From positions 1 through 10,840 of the forward strand of contig CALDFY010000269.1 of the NCBI GenBank assembly GCA_937942115.1: a stretch of DNA of 10,840 nt. The letters are read 5' to 3'. Both the position numbers and the translations under genes were made by a program. The notes below the pieces were generated by a model. The model was not told where the DNA came from. It worked only from the letters and a program-made list of their open reading frames with translations, and made no database searches. Below are positions 1 through 6,809 of the stretch, one piece after another; position 1 is the stretch's first letter; every line of letters begins with the position of its first letter. Origin of the DNA: an uncultured Anaerolineae bacterium (lineage in GTDB: Bacteria; Chloroflexota; Anaerolineae; B4-G1; DUEL01).

Positions 1-9
1 GGAGGAGCC

Positions 10-1452
10 ATGAAGCCTATGCGCTGGTACGACCACATCGGCATCAATCTGTTCTGGCTGGGTCTGAACATCCGCAATACCGCCGTGGGGTCCGTCTTCA
101 CGCCCTACCTGGTGGCGCTCTTCGTCCCGGAGGCGACGCGCAACACCGCCCTGGGCTTCATCAGCACGGCCGGGCTGGTCATCGCCATGCTGGTCCAGCC
201 GGCCGCCGGCCTCCTGAGCGACCGATCCACCTCCCGCTTCGGGCGGCGGCGGCCCTTTATCTTCGTCGGCACCCTGTTTGACCTGGTCTTCCTGGTCGCC
301 ATTGCCCTTTCGGGGAACTTCTGGATGCTCCTGGTCGCCACCCTGCTCATCCAGTTTTCCGCTAACGTCTCTCACGGCCCGCTGCAGGGGCTGATCCCGG
401 ACCTGGTGCCGGAGGGGCAACGGGGGCGGTCGTCCGCCGTCAAAGCGGTCTTTGAACTCATCCCCATCATCCTGGTCGGCTTCACCATCGCCCAGTTGGT
501 CGGCAGGGGACAACTGGGGTGGGCGGTCTTCGCCACCGGCGCGACCCTGCTGGCGACCATGTTGTTGACCATGGTGCTGGTCCGGGAGACACCGCTCCGG
601 GAGAGGCCCGCCGCTTCCTTCAAAGGCCCGATGCTGCGTGTGCTGGGGATGCTGGCCGGGATTGCGCTGGGCGGGGTGGCCGGCCTGCTGGGGGGCGGCG
701 CAGTGGGCGGACTGGTCGGCCTGGCGGCCTGGCCGCTGGCCGGCCGGGAGGTCGCCCGGGCAGCGGCCGTCGGGATTGGCGGGGTGGTAGCGATGGCGGT
801 GGCAGTGGGGGCAGGCGTCTGGTCGGGGGCCTACGCGACCCTGGGGCAGGATGCCCGGCGTCACGCCCCGTTTACCTGGTGGGTGGTCAACCGACTCCTC
901 TTCCTGGCCGCCGCCACCTCCTTCCAGGGCTTCCTGCCCTTCTTCCTGATGTACGCCTTCGGCGTGACCGCCGAGGAGGCCGCCGCCCTGAACGGCAACC
1001 TGATGACCATCATCGGGCTGCTCATCCTGGTCTCCGCCCTTGCCGGAGGCTGGATTTCCGACCGCCTGGGGAAACGGCGGGTGGTCACCTTCAGCGGGCT
1101 GGTGGCGGCCATCGGCGGTGTCGTTGCCCTGGGAGCCATCTGGGTGCCGAAAATGGCCATCCTCTACGGGGCGGGGGTGCTGATCGGCCTGGGGACCGGG
1201 CTTTTTATGACCGGCAACTGGGCGTTGGGGACGGAACTGGTGCCGCCGGAGGAGGCGGGGCGGTACCTGGGCGTCTCCAACCTGGCCGGCGCGGGGGCCG
1301 GGATGATCGGCAAAGGCATCGGTGGGCCCGTCGCCGACGCCCTGAACGGATACCTGCCCGGACTGGGGTATTTCGCCATCTTCGCCGCCTACGCGGTCCT
1401 CTTTGCCCTGAGCGCTCTCAGCCTGCGGTGGGTGCGGGAGGCCAGGAGATGA
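10..1452 (+). CDS. MFS transporter, SLC45/GPH sugar-carrier type
   Basis: A 480-residue polytopic inner-membrane carrier of the major facilitator superfamily, most like SLC45/GPH-type sugar symporters. The loop between TM2 and TM3 carries the MFS signature (LLSDRSTSRFGRRRPF, about residues 68-83). A second copy follows in the C-terminal half (GGWISDRLGKRR, 346-357), as expected from the two-fold MFS repeat. Conserved polar positions in TM1 (NLFWLGLN, 13-20) also fit sugar carriers. Unusual is a long central segment (about 208-278), very rich in Gly and Ala, which seems to add one or two extra membrane spans between the two six-helix halves. A strong GGAGG lies at 1-5, just ahead of the ATG. 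The stop overlaps the next gene by ATGA, so the two are probably co-translated. The substrate cannot be read from sequence; the GH38-like gene downstream makes a glycoside plausible, by inference only. Confidence 0.9.
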   Translation: MKPMRWYDHIGINLFWLGLNIRNTAVGSVFTPYLVALFVPEATRNTALGFISTAGLVIAMLVQPAAGLLSDRSTSRFGRRRPFIFVGTLFDLVFLVAIALSGNFWMLLVATLLIQFSANVSHGPLQGLIPDLVPEGQRGRSSAVKAVFELIPIILVGFTIAQLVGRGQLGWAVFATGATLLATMLLTMVLVRETPLRERPAASFKGPMLRVLGMLAGIALGGVAGLLGGGAVGGLVGLAAWPLAGREVARAAAVGIGGVVAMAVAVGAGVWSGAYATLGQDARRHAPFTWWVVNRLLFLAAATSFQGFLPFFLMYAFGVTAEEAAALNGNLMTIIGLLILVSALAGGWISDRLGKRRVVTFSGLVAAIGGVVALGAIWVPKMAILYGAGVLIGLGTGLFMTGNWALGTELVPPEEAGRYLGVSNLAGAGAGMIGKGIGGPVADALNGYLPGLGYFAIFAAYAVLFALSALSLRWVREARR

Positions 1453-2315
1453 CCTTTGCCCTCTGTCTGCTGGTCCCGGTCGTTCTGATTCTGGGCATCG
1501 GGCTGGGCCTATCGTTCTACATGACCCGCCGCCACCGCCTGGCCGAAATCCACACTCCGGCGGAGTACGGCCTGGAGTATGAGGAAGTGCCGTTGCGGAC
1601 GGCGGACGGGCTGACCCTCTGCGGCTGGTGGATCCCCGCGCCCGGCTCGGAGCGGGCGGTGGTGATCCTGCATGGCCACGGCGGCAGTATGGACGGCGAC
1701 GTCCACCGCGCGCCGATGCTCCACCGGGCCGGGTACGGGGTGCTGCTCCTGGATTTTCGCGCCCACGGCCGCAGTCCGGGCCGGGTGGCGACGTTCGGGT
1801 ATCTGGAACGGTGGGACGTGCAGGCGGCGGTGGAGTTCCTCAAGCGTCGGGGGATGCGGCGCATCGGCCTTCTGGGCTTCTCCTACGGCGGCATGGCGTC
1901 CATGCTGGCGGCGCCGCTCTGCCCCGACGTCGGCGCGGTGGTGACCGACGGGGGGCCGGCCCGCCTGCGGTCGGCCATCATCGGTCGGGGGGCCGAACTG
2001 GGGTTGCCGGGGTGGCTGACGGCCTTCCTGGCCTGGCTGACGGTCACTCTCACCTCGGCCCGCCTGGGCGCCAACCTCTTCCGCTACGAGCCGGTGCGCT
2101 GGGTGGGGAAAATCGCCCCGCGCCCGGTCCTCTTCATCCACGGCGACCTGGACCCGTATTGTTTTGATTTTGACGACTTATTTGCCGCCGCGCGGGAACC
2201 GAAAGAGGTCTGGCGCCTGCCCGACGTGGGGCACACCCAGGCCAGTGAGGTCTACCCGGAGGAGTTCTACCGCCGCGTGGTGGGGTTCTTTGACCGGCAC
2301 CTGAGGAGAGAATGA
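1449..2315 (+). CDS. Membrane-anchored alpha/beta hydrolase
   Basis: A 288-residue serine hydrolase of the alpha/beta-hydrolase fold (BAAT/dienelactone-hydrolase-like branch). An N-terminal hydrophobic segment (residues 3-24) followed by TRRHR suggests a single membrane anchor with the enzyme tethered to the membrane. An oxyanion-hole type motif HGHGG is at 75-79. The nucleophile elbow GFSYGG gives Ser145, HGDLDPY gives the acid Asp235, and VGHTQ gives His262, so the triad is complete and in the usual order and spacing. The ATG at 1449 is chosen because it forms an ATGA overlap with the transporter stop, has GGGAGG at 1436-1441 seven bases upstream, and gives a family-sized protein. The open frame runs much further upstream, but that part is only a shadow of the transporter gene. 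The substrate is unknown; an esterase or peptidase-like acyl hydrolase is all that can be claimed. Confidence 0.87.
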   Translation: MTFALCLLVPVVLILGIGLGLSFYMTRRHRLAEIHTPAEYGLEYEEVPLRTADGLTLCGWWIPAPGSERAVVILHGHGGSMDGDVHRAPMLHRAGYGVLLLDFRAHGRSPGRVATFGYLERWDVQAAVEFLKRRGMRRIGLLGFSYGGMASMLAAPLCPDVGAVVTDGGPARLRSAIIGRGAELGLPGWLTAFLAWLTVTLTSARLGANLFRYEPVRWVGKIAPRPVLFIHGDLDPYCFDFDDLFAAAREPKEVWRLPDVGHTQASEVYPEEFYRRVVGFFDRHLRRE

Positions 2316-2318
2316 AAC

Positions 2319-2335
2319 CTTTCACCGGTGGAAAG
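2319..2335. terminator. Weak candidate hairpin at the convergent junction
   Basis: The hydrolase stop (2315) and the toxin stop (2322) face each other across only 6 bp. Over this point lies CTTT-CACCGGTG-G-AAAG: the 8-bp palindrome CACCGGTG (2323-2330) extended by CTTT/AAAG arms with a single bulged G. It could slow or end transcription from both sides, but the stem is short, no U-tract follows, and it overlaps the 3' end of the toxin gene. Confidence 0.25.
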
Positions 2336-2780
2336 CGGTCACGTCCTCGGGCCGGGCCAGGCGGCGCAGCCACGGCACCGGGTCAAAATCGGGGTCAAAA
2401 CTGGCAATGGCCGGAATGCCGCGCTCCCGGCAGGCCAGCGCGATCAGCGCGTCGTTGAAATTCAGCGCGCCCGCCGAGGAGCGAATCAGCGCCAGGACGT
2501 CTCCATACAGGCGGGGCACATCGGAGAGGATCCAGGTGATCATATCCTGCGGCACGCGATGGCTCAGTCGGTCAAACAAAGCATCCACTTCCGCGACCAG
2601 GTTCTTCTCATGCAGACGGCGCACGGCGGCACTGAGGGCTTCGGCAACGGCGCAGTCAAAGTAGAAAAGCTCGCTCCTACTTGCCAGAAGAGCGTTTTCC
2701 AGCGCCAGGGCCTGCTCCCGCCAGAGGTCACGCGGATTGATGAGGGCCACCAGCACCGATGAGTCCACAGCGACCCGCAT
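2322..2780 (-). CDS. PIN-domain ribonuclease toxin (VapC-like)
   Basis: A 152-residue PIN-domain protein, likely the Mg-dependent RNase toxin of a type II toxin-antitoxin pair. The four acidic residues expected for the metal site are in place: Asp6 in the N-terminal strand (VAVDSSVLVAL), Glu47 in AVAEAL, Asp110 in NFNDALIALACRERG and Asp129 in ASFDPDFD, the last after the usual GIPAIAS strand. No truncation is visible, so it should be active. The ATG lies one base past the stop of the antitoxin gene (TAG-A-ATG on the minus strand), with GAGGT inside the end of the antitoxin gene, which indicates tight translational coupling. Parts of the gene approach 50-55% GC, clearly lower than the neighbouring genes, which hints at separate acquisition. 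The RNA target cannot be inferred. Confidence 0.85.
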   Translation of the reverse strand: MRVAVDSSVLVALINPRDLWREQALALENALLASRSELFYFDCAVAEALSAAVRRLHEKNLVAEVDALFDRLSHRVPQDMITWILSDVPRLYGDVLALIRSSAGALNFNDALIALACRERGIPAIASFDPDFDPVPWLRRLARPEDVTAFHR

Positions 2781-2781
2781 T

Positions 2782-3063
2782 CTATACCTCGTCGTACAGG
2801 GCTTCCGTATCGGCCAGTGCGTCGCCTTCGTACCCCTCGGGAAGCAAATTCACCCACGCTCTCAGGCTGGACGCCGGCACGGGCACCGTCGGATAGAGAT
2901 ACGGCGCGCCCGGCGGTTTGGCGACCGTCTCCAGCACCTGCCCTTTCTGCGCCAGTTCATACACAAACCGGACAAACTGCTCCACAACACTCAGGCTTTC
3001 CGGCGGCAGTTCTTCCAGCAGAGAAACGATACGGCTCTGGACCTGTTCGGCCACCCCGCTCAT
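2782..3063 (-). CDS. Antitoxin of the PIN toxin (DUF2281-like)
   Basis: A 93-residue small acidic protein directly upstream of the PIN toxin, probably its cognate antitoxin. Residues 9-40 form a predicted helical segment with the pattern LPPESLSVVEQFVRFVYEL, which resembles DUF2281-type antitoxins. The C-terminus is acidic and likely unstructured (GDALADTEALYDEV), as expected for a region that wraps a PIN partner. I see no AbrB, MetJ or HTH motif, so its ability to bind DNA is not obvious. The start ATG has a strong GGAGGTGG ahead of it on the minus strand (in 3069-3075). A good promoter lies at 3083-3110. The gene is divergent from the URO-D-like gene and converges, through the toxin, on the hydrolase. 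Assignment rests on adjacency plus weak family resemblance. Confidence 0.75.
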   Translation of the reverse strand: MSGVAEQVQSRIVSLLEELPPESLSVVEQFVRFVYELAQKGQVLETVAKPPGAPYLYPTVPVPASSLRAWVNLLPEGYEGDALADTEALYDEV

Positions 3064-3080
3064 CGTGCCACCTCCGCGAT

Positions 3081-3113
3081 GAATTGTAACACGTTTTCCC
3101 GTTTTGACAATTC
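3081..3113. promoter_or_regulatory. Dyad framing the TA promoter, candidate operator
   Basis: A perfect 7-bp inverted repeat, GAATTGT at 3081-3087 and ACAATTC at 3107-3113, has its arms overlapping the -10 and -35 boxes of the antitoxin promoter. The centre-to-centre distance of 26 bp is about 2.5 helical turns. This is the layout expected for an autoregulatory operator bound by a toxin-antitoxin complex. The right arm abuts the ATG of the divergent gene at 3114, so occupancy could affect both directions. Function is inferred from position and symmetry only. Confidence 0.4.
3083..3110 (-). promoter_or_regulatory. Sigma70-type promoter of the toxin-antitoxin pair
   Basis: Read on the minus strand: -35 TTGTCA (3110-3105), a 16-bp spacer, and -10 TACAAT (3088-3083), each one mismatch from consensus. 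It lies about 20 bp upstream of the antitoxin ATG, leaving room for a short leader that contains the strong GGAGG. This AT-rich island stands out against the GC-rich surroundings. Confidence 0.6.
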
Positions 3114-4190
3114 ATGACCCTGCACCTGCACTTTCCCGATGACGGCTGGGAGCGCATCGCGCGCGATGGGTCGGCGTGGTGGGCCGGGGAACTGGACCGC
3201 CCGCTGGTGGTGCTGGAGTGCACCGAGCCGGAGGACCGCCACAAGCCCCACTTCGCCAGCACCTTCCTGGGCAACTTCCCCCTGGACATGCCCGCCGACG
3301 ATGTCCTGGACCTTTTCGTCCCGCGCCTGGAGGCCACCCACTACCTGGGCGACGCCTTCCCGCGCTTCTGGCCCAACTTCGGCCCCGGGGTCGTCGCCGC
3401 CTTCGCCGGGGCGCGGGTCCAGCCGAGGGCCGATACGACCTGGTTCCTCCCCGCCCATACCGGCCCCATTGCCGAACTCCACGTCTCGGTGGACTGGCAG
3501 AACGCGTGGTGGCAGCGGGTCGTGGAGGTAACGCGGGCCGCCGTGGCCCGCTGGGGCGGCCAACTGACCGTCGGCTTCACCGACCTGGGCGGCAACCTGG
3601 ACATCCTGGCCCACCTGCGCGGCCTTCAGCAACTGATGATAGACCTGGTGCGGACGCCGGAGGAGGTGGACCGCCTGGTGCGGGAGACGACGGCCGCCTG
3701 GCTGGCCTGCTACGACCGCCTCTACGACCTCATCGCCCCCGCCGGGCGGGGCGTCACCCCCTGGGCGCCCTGCTGGTCGCCCGGTCGGGGCTACATGCTC
3801 CAGAGCGACGTCTCCTACAACATCTCTCCGCAGATGTTCGCCCGCTTCGTCCTGCCGGACCTGGAGGCGTGCTGCGCGGCGATGGACTACGCCTTCTACC
3901 ACCTGGACGGGGTCGGGCAACTGCGTCACCTGGACCTCCTGCTCTCGCTTCCGCGACTGCGGGGCATCCAGTGGGTGCCCGGCTACGGCAAACCCGGGCC
4001 GGAGCACTGGCTTCCCGTCCTGCGCCGCATTCGGGAGAGCGGCAAACTCTGCCAGGTGACGGTCTCACCGGAGGGCGCCCGGACCATCCTCCGCGCGCTG
4101 GGCGGCAGGGGTTTCTGCTTTATCATTGACGAGCCGCCGCTGACCCCCGCCGAAGGCGCCGCCTTCCTGCGGGCGCTGGAGATGATATGA
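3114..4190 (+). CDS. URO-D-fold protein (uroporphyrinogen decarboxylase-like)
   Basis: A 358-residue protein resembling the uroporphyrinogen-decarboxylase superfamily, which includes heme-pathway HemE and the MtaA/CmuA-type corrinoid methyltransferases. Typical blocks are AWWAGELDRPLV (21-32), TDLGGNLDIL (156-165), SPQMFARFVLPDLE (238-251), YHLDGVGQLRHLD (262-274) and GIQWVPGYG (284-292). The N-terminal Arg-rich substrate motif of true HemE (PGRYMPEY type) is not visible, and no heme genes are nearby, so I do not call it hemE. It ends in an ATGA overlap with the GH38-like gene, implying shared expression and perhaps a shared carbohydrate-related pathway; its reaction is unknown. The ATG at 3114 gives the expected N-terminus, but no Shine-Dalgarno sequence precedes it, unlike most other genes here. 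Initiation may be leaderless or SD-independent. Confidence 0.75.
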   Translation: MTLHLHFPDDGWERIARDGSAWWAGELDRPLVVLECTEPEDRHKPHFASTFLGNFPLDMPADDVLDLFVPRLEATHYLGDAFPRFWPNFGPGVVAAFAGARVQPRADTTWFLPAHTGPIAELHVSVDWQNAWWQRVVEVTRAAVARWGGQLTVGFTDLGGNLDILAHLRGLQQLMIDLVRTPEEVDRLVRETTAAWLACYDRLYDLIAPAGRGVTPWAPCWSPGRGYMLQSDVSYNISPQMFARFVLPDLEACCAAMDYAFYHLDGVGQLRHLDLLLSLPRLRGIQWVPGYGKPGPEHWLPVLRRIRESGKLCQVTVSPEGARTILRALGGRGFCFIIDEPPLTPAEGAAFLRALEMI

Positions 4191-6766
4191 ACGTGCTCAA
4201 CCTGGCCCTGGCTTTGCTGACCTCTCCCCGCGTCCCGCCGCCGCTCTTGCGGACGGTGATTCGCCTGGCCGTGGCGCTCCTGCGCTGGCGGCAGAAACGG
4301 GACGACCGCCGCCAGGCCGCCGCGCCGCCGACCGTCCCCGCCCCCACCGGGCCGCTCTATCTGGTGGACGGCTACCACGGCGGCGTCGTCTTCTGGGACT
4401 GGCTGGTCCTGCCCGACGGCGGCCTCTGGTACCTCTACAACTGGCCCCTCTGCCTCCGACCGGCCCTGGAGCGGGCCCTGCGGGACGACCGCTTCCGGGT
4501 CACCTTGGACCTGGACGGCTGGACCTATGAGGACATGGCCGCCCGGGCGCCGGAGGCGGTCCGGCAGATGCGGGAACTGCTCCGGCTGGGCCGGCTGGAG
4601 GTCGTCAACGGCACCTACGGCCAGCCGCTGGCCCAATCGGTCAGTGGAGAATCCTTCATCCGCCAACTCTTCTACGGCCTGGAGGCCATCCGGCGGGTGC
4701 TGGGAGCCGAGGTGACCGTCTTCTACTCCCAGGAGCCGGCCTATTTCCCCCAGTTGCCCCAGATTCTGCGGGGGTTCGGCTTTCGGGGCGCGGTCTTCCG
4801 CACCCAGTGGGCCGCCTTCGGCACCGACCCGGCCTGCGACGCCGCCGTCGTCCGCTGGCGGGCCCCCGATGGGAGCACCATCCCCGCCGTCCCCCGCTAC
4901 ACCTTCCAGCGCTACGACCGCCTGCGGGCCGACCACCCGGGCCTGCCCCAGATGGCCCTGGCTGCCGGGGAGCGGGCGGACTGGGAGCCGGAGAGCCTGG
5001 CACCCTTTGAGCGGGCCGCGCGGGAGCGGGGGATCGCCCACCCTCTGGTCACCGACCTGAAGGACGTGAACCTGCCCGATGCCCCCCTGCCGCGCGCCCT
5101 GGAACTGGCCGCGACCCCGGACGTCCGCTTCGTCACCCCGAGGGAATACTTCGCCCTGGCCGGGGAGGAGGGGCCGGTGGTGGAGTACGCGCTGGACGAC
5201 ATCCCCGCCACCCTGCCCTGGGGCCTGCAGGCGGAGATGCTGGTTCGGGCGCGGGTGGCGGCGGAGAGGGCACTCCTGGTGGCGGAGCGGCTGGACGCGC
5301 TGGCCTTTCTGCTGGGCCGGGAGAGCCAGGAGGAGCAACTGGCGCAGGCCTGGCGGGACCTCTGCCGGGCCCAGCACCACGACCTGCACGTCTGCGGGCC
5401 GTGGCACTCCCGACGGCACGGCCGCTCTATGGCCGAGGTCGGGGTGGAGTACGCCGAAGGGGCCCGGCGGGCCGCCGAGGAGGTGAGCCGGGCCGCGCTG
5501 GCCTGGCTGGCCGAAGGGGCCGGCGGCGACGTCCTGGTCTTCAACCCTTCCCCCTGGCCCCGGCGGGAGTACGTGGAGGTCACGCTTCCGGGGACCGCTC
5601 TGGACGCCCGTGAGGTCGTCTTCCACGACGGCGAGCGGGAGGTCCCCGCGCAGGTCGTCGCCTCCCGGGGCGGCGCGCTGACGGTGGGACTGGTGGTGGA
5701 CCTGCCCGCGCTGGGGTACCGCTCCCTGGAACGGGTGTCCGGGCGAATACCGGCGGAGGATGCCCGTCCCCACGATACCGTGACCGTCCACCCCGACGGC
5801 AGTCTGAGCCTGGAGGCCGACGGCCGTCCGCTGGTCACCGCTGGGGGATACCTGACCGTCTGGCGGGACGGTGCCTGGCACGATTCCCGCGCATCGGTCC
5901 GGCAGGTGGAGCGGGTGGAGGACGGCCCGGTCTACCGCCGCTACCGGATAGAGGGGGAGATCGCGGGCATCCCCTTCTGCCAGACCGTCACTCTCTACCG
6001 GGCCCTGCCCCGCATAGACGGGCGCGTGACGCTGGATTTCGGGGAGGAAGGGGTGTACCTGGGCCCCCAGATAGCGGACGACCGGCCGGACCGGGCGATG
6101 TCGGTACAGGACGAGAAGAAACTCTGCCTGGCGTTTGCGACCCCGCTGCGCCGGGCCTGGTGCGACTCGCCGTTTTTGCTGGCCCCGACGGGGCGGGAGA
6201 ACATCGTCGGCCTGCACGGGGTGGGGCTGGAGGACGGGGACGGCGTGGGGGTGGCCTTCCTTCACCGGGGGACGCCCGGCTACCACCTGGACCGCCGGGA
6301 AGGAGTGTTGCGGAACGTGCTGGCCTGGGGGCCCCGGGATTGGGTCTACGCCAGCGACGATTCGGTCACCCGGGGGCGCTCCCGCTACACCGCGCTCCGG
6401 GGGCGGCACGTCTACGAATACGCCATCCTGCCTTACACCTCCCGTAGGGCAAGATTCATCTTACCCGACCCTCTGCCCTGTCTGTGCCAGCCGCTGCGGG
6501 GGCCGTCGGGCCGCCGCCCGGCCCCCCGGTCGTTCCTGAGCGTAAAGCCGGAGTCCGTTGTGGCGACGGCCCTCTTCGTCCACCGGGGCCGGGTCTATCT
6601 CCGCCTGTGGAACGCGTCCGGGCAGGAGGTTGCTGCCTCGGTGAGCGGGGAGTGGGTGGGGGAACTGATGCCGGTGGACCTGCACCTCCGGCCCGACGGC
6701 GAGCCGGTGCCGCCTGACCGTGTCCCCCTGCCCCCCTGGGGCATCCGGACGGTCAATATCTCCTGA
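4187..6766 (+). CDS. GH38-like glycoside hydrolase (alpha-mannosidase-like)
   Basis: An 859-residue protein with the layout of GH38-type enzymes. After a hydrophobic/basic N-terminus (1-45) comes a catalytic-barrel-like region: LYLVDGYHGG (57-66), the LEVVNGTYGQP block (138-147, equivalent to the family's 'EFVNGGW' strand), SQEPAYFPQLPQIL (181-194, where GH38 has the nucleophile Asp in 'PDxFGxSxxLPQIL'), and CRAQHHDLHVCGPW (393-406, equivalent to 'QFHDxLPG'). Beta-rich C-terminal domains follow (about 445-859), as in mannosidases. His64 and His398 fit metal ligands, but the second N-terminal ligand (HxD) reads HGG and the nucleophile Asp position reads Gln182/Glu183. It is either a subfamily with a shifted catalytic residue or a non-classical enzyme. 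The ATG overlaps the URO-D-like stop by ATGA, with GGAG at 4178-4181. No convincing cleavable signal peptide is seen, so location is uncertain. The exact substrate is not inferable. Confidence 0.75.
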   Translation: MNVLNLALALLTSPRVPPPLLRTVIRLAVALLRWRQKRDDRRQAAAPPTVPAPTGPLYLVDGYHGGVVFWDWLVLPDGGLWYLYNWPLCLRPALERALRDDRFRVTLDLDGWTYEDMAARAPEAVRQMRELLRLGRLEVVNGTYGQPLAQSVSGESFIRQLFYGLEAIRRVLGAEVTVFYSQEPAYFPQLPQILRGFGFRGAVFRTQWAAFGTDPACDAAVVRWRAPDGSTIPAVPRYTFQRYDRLRADHPGLPQMALAAGERADWEPESLAPFERAARERGIAHPLVTDLKDVNLPDAPLPRALELAATPDVRFVTPREYFALAGEEGPVVEYALDDIPATLPWGLQAEMLVRARVAAERALLVAERLDALAFLLGRESQEEQLAQAWRDLCRAQHHDLHVCGPWHSRRHGRSMAEVGVEYAEGARRAAEEVSRAALAWLAEGAGGDVLVFNPSPWPRREYVEVTLPGTALDAREVVFHDGEREVPAQVVASRGGALTVGLVVDLPALGYRSLERVSGRIPAEDARPHDTVTVHPDGSLSLEADGRPLVTAGGYLTVWRDGAWHDSRASVRQVERVEDGPVYRRYRIEGEIAGIPFCQTVTLYRALPRIDGRVTLDFGEEGVYLGPQIADDRPDRAMSVQDEKKLCLAFATPLRRAWCDSPFLLAPTGRENIVGLHGVGLEDGDGVGVAFLHRGTPGYHLDRREGVLRNVLAWGPRDWVYASDDSVTRGRSRYTALRGRHVYEYAILPYTSRRARFILPDPLPCLCQPLRGPSGRRPAPRSFLSVKPESVVATALFVHRGRVYLRLWNASGQEVAASVSGEWVGELMPVDLHLRPDGEPVPPDRVPLPPWGIRTVNIS

Positions 6767-6773
6767 TCCCCCG

Positions 6774-6801
6774 TTGCATCCCCAACAACTTCTGCTACAA
6801 T
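6774..6801 (+). promoter_or_regulatory. Promoter of the yqeC operon, likely leaderless start
   Basis: -35 TTGCAT (6774-6779), a 16-bp spacer, and -10 TACAAT (6796-6801). The -10 ends eight bases before the ATG at 6810, so transcription should begin at or within a base or two of the start codon. No Shine-Dalgarno sequence is present in that gap. This combination fits a leaderless transcript. The promoter occupies nearly all of the 43-bp gap after the GH38-like gene and marks a new operon. Confidence 0.55.
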
Positions 6802-6809
6802 TAGTCCCG

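Noticed and set aside
519..1448. Upstream extension of the hydrolase frame by 310 codons
   Set aside because: The added part is Arg/Gly/Pro-rich shadow of the transporter gene; the ATG at 1449 has a good ribosome site and forms the ATGA overlap.
3084..3111. Plus-strand promoter TTGTAA-16-GACAAT for the URO-D-like gene
   Set aside because: It would start transcription a few bases after the ATG, and the next in-frame Met is far downstream, beyond conserved N-terminal sequence.
3114..4190. Naming the URO-D-like gene hemE
   Set aside because: The HemE N-terminal signature is not visible and there is no heme pathway gene in the neighbourhood.
3983..6409. An 808-codon open frame on the minus strand opposite the GH38-like gene
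   Set aside because: Its translation is low-complexity Pro/Gly/Arg/Gln without motifs, and it lies fully antisense to a gene with clear family blocks. Long antisense open frames are expected where third codon positions are almost all G or C.
6720..6809. Earlier ATG for yqeC
   Set aside because: It lies inside the GH38-like gene, adds unrelated Pro-rich residues, and precedes the promoter that points at 6810.
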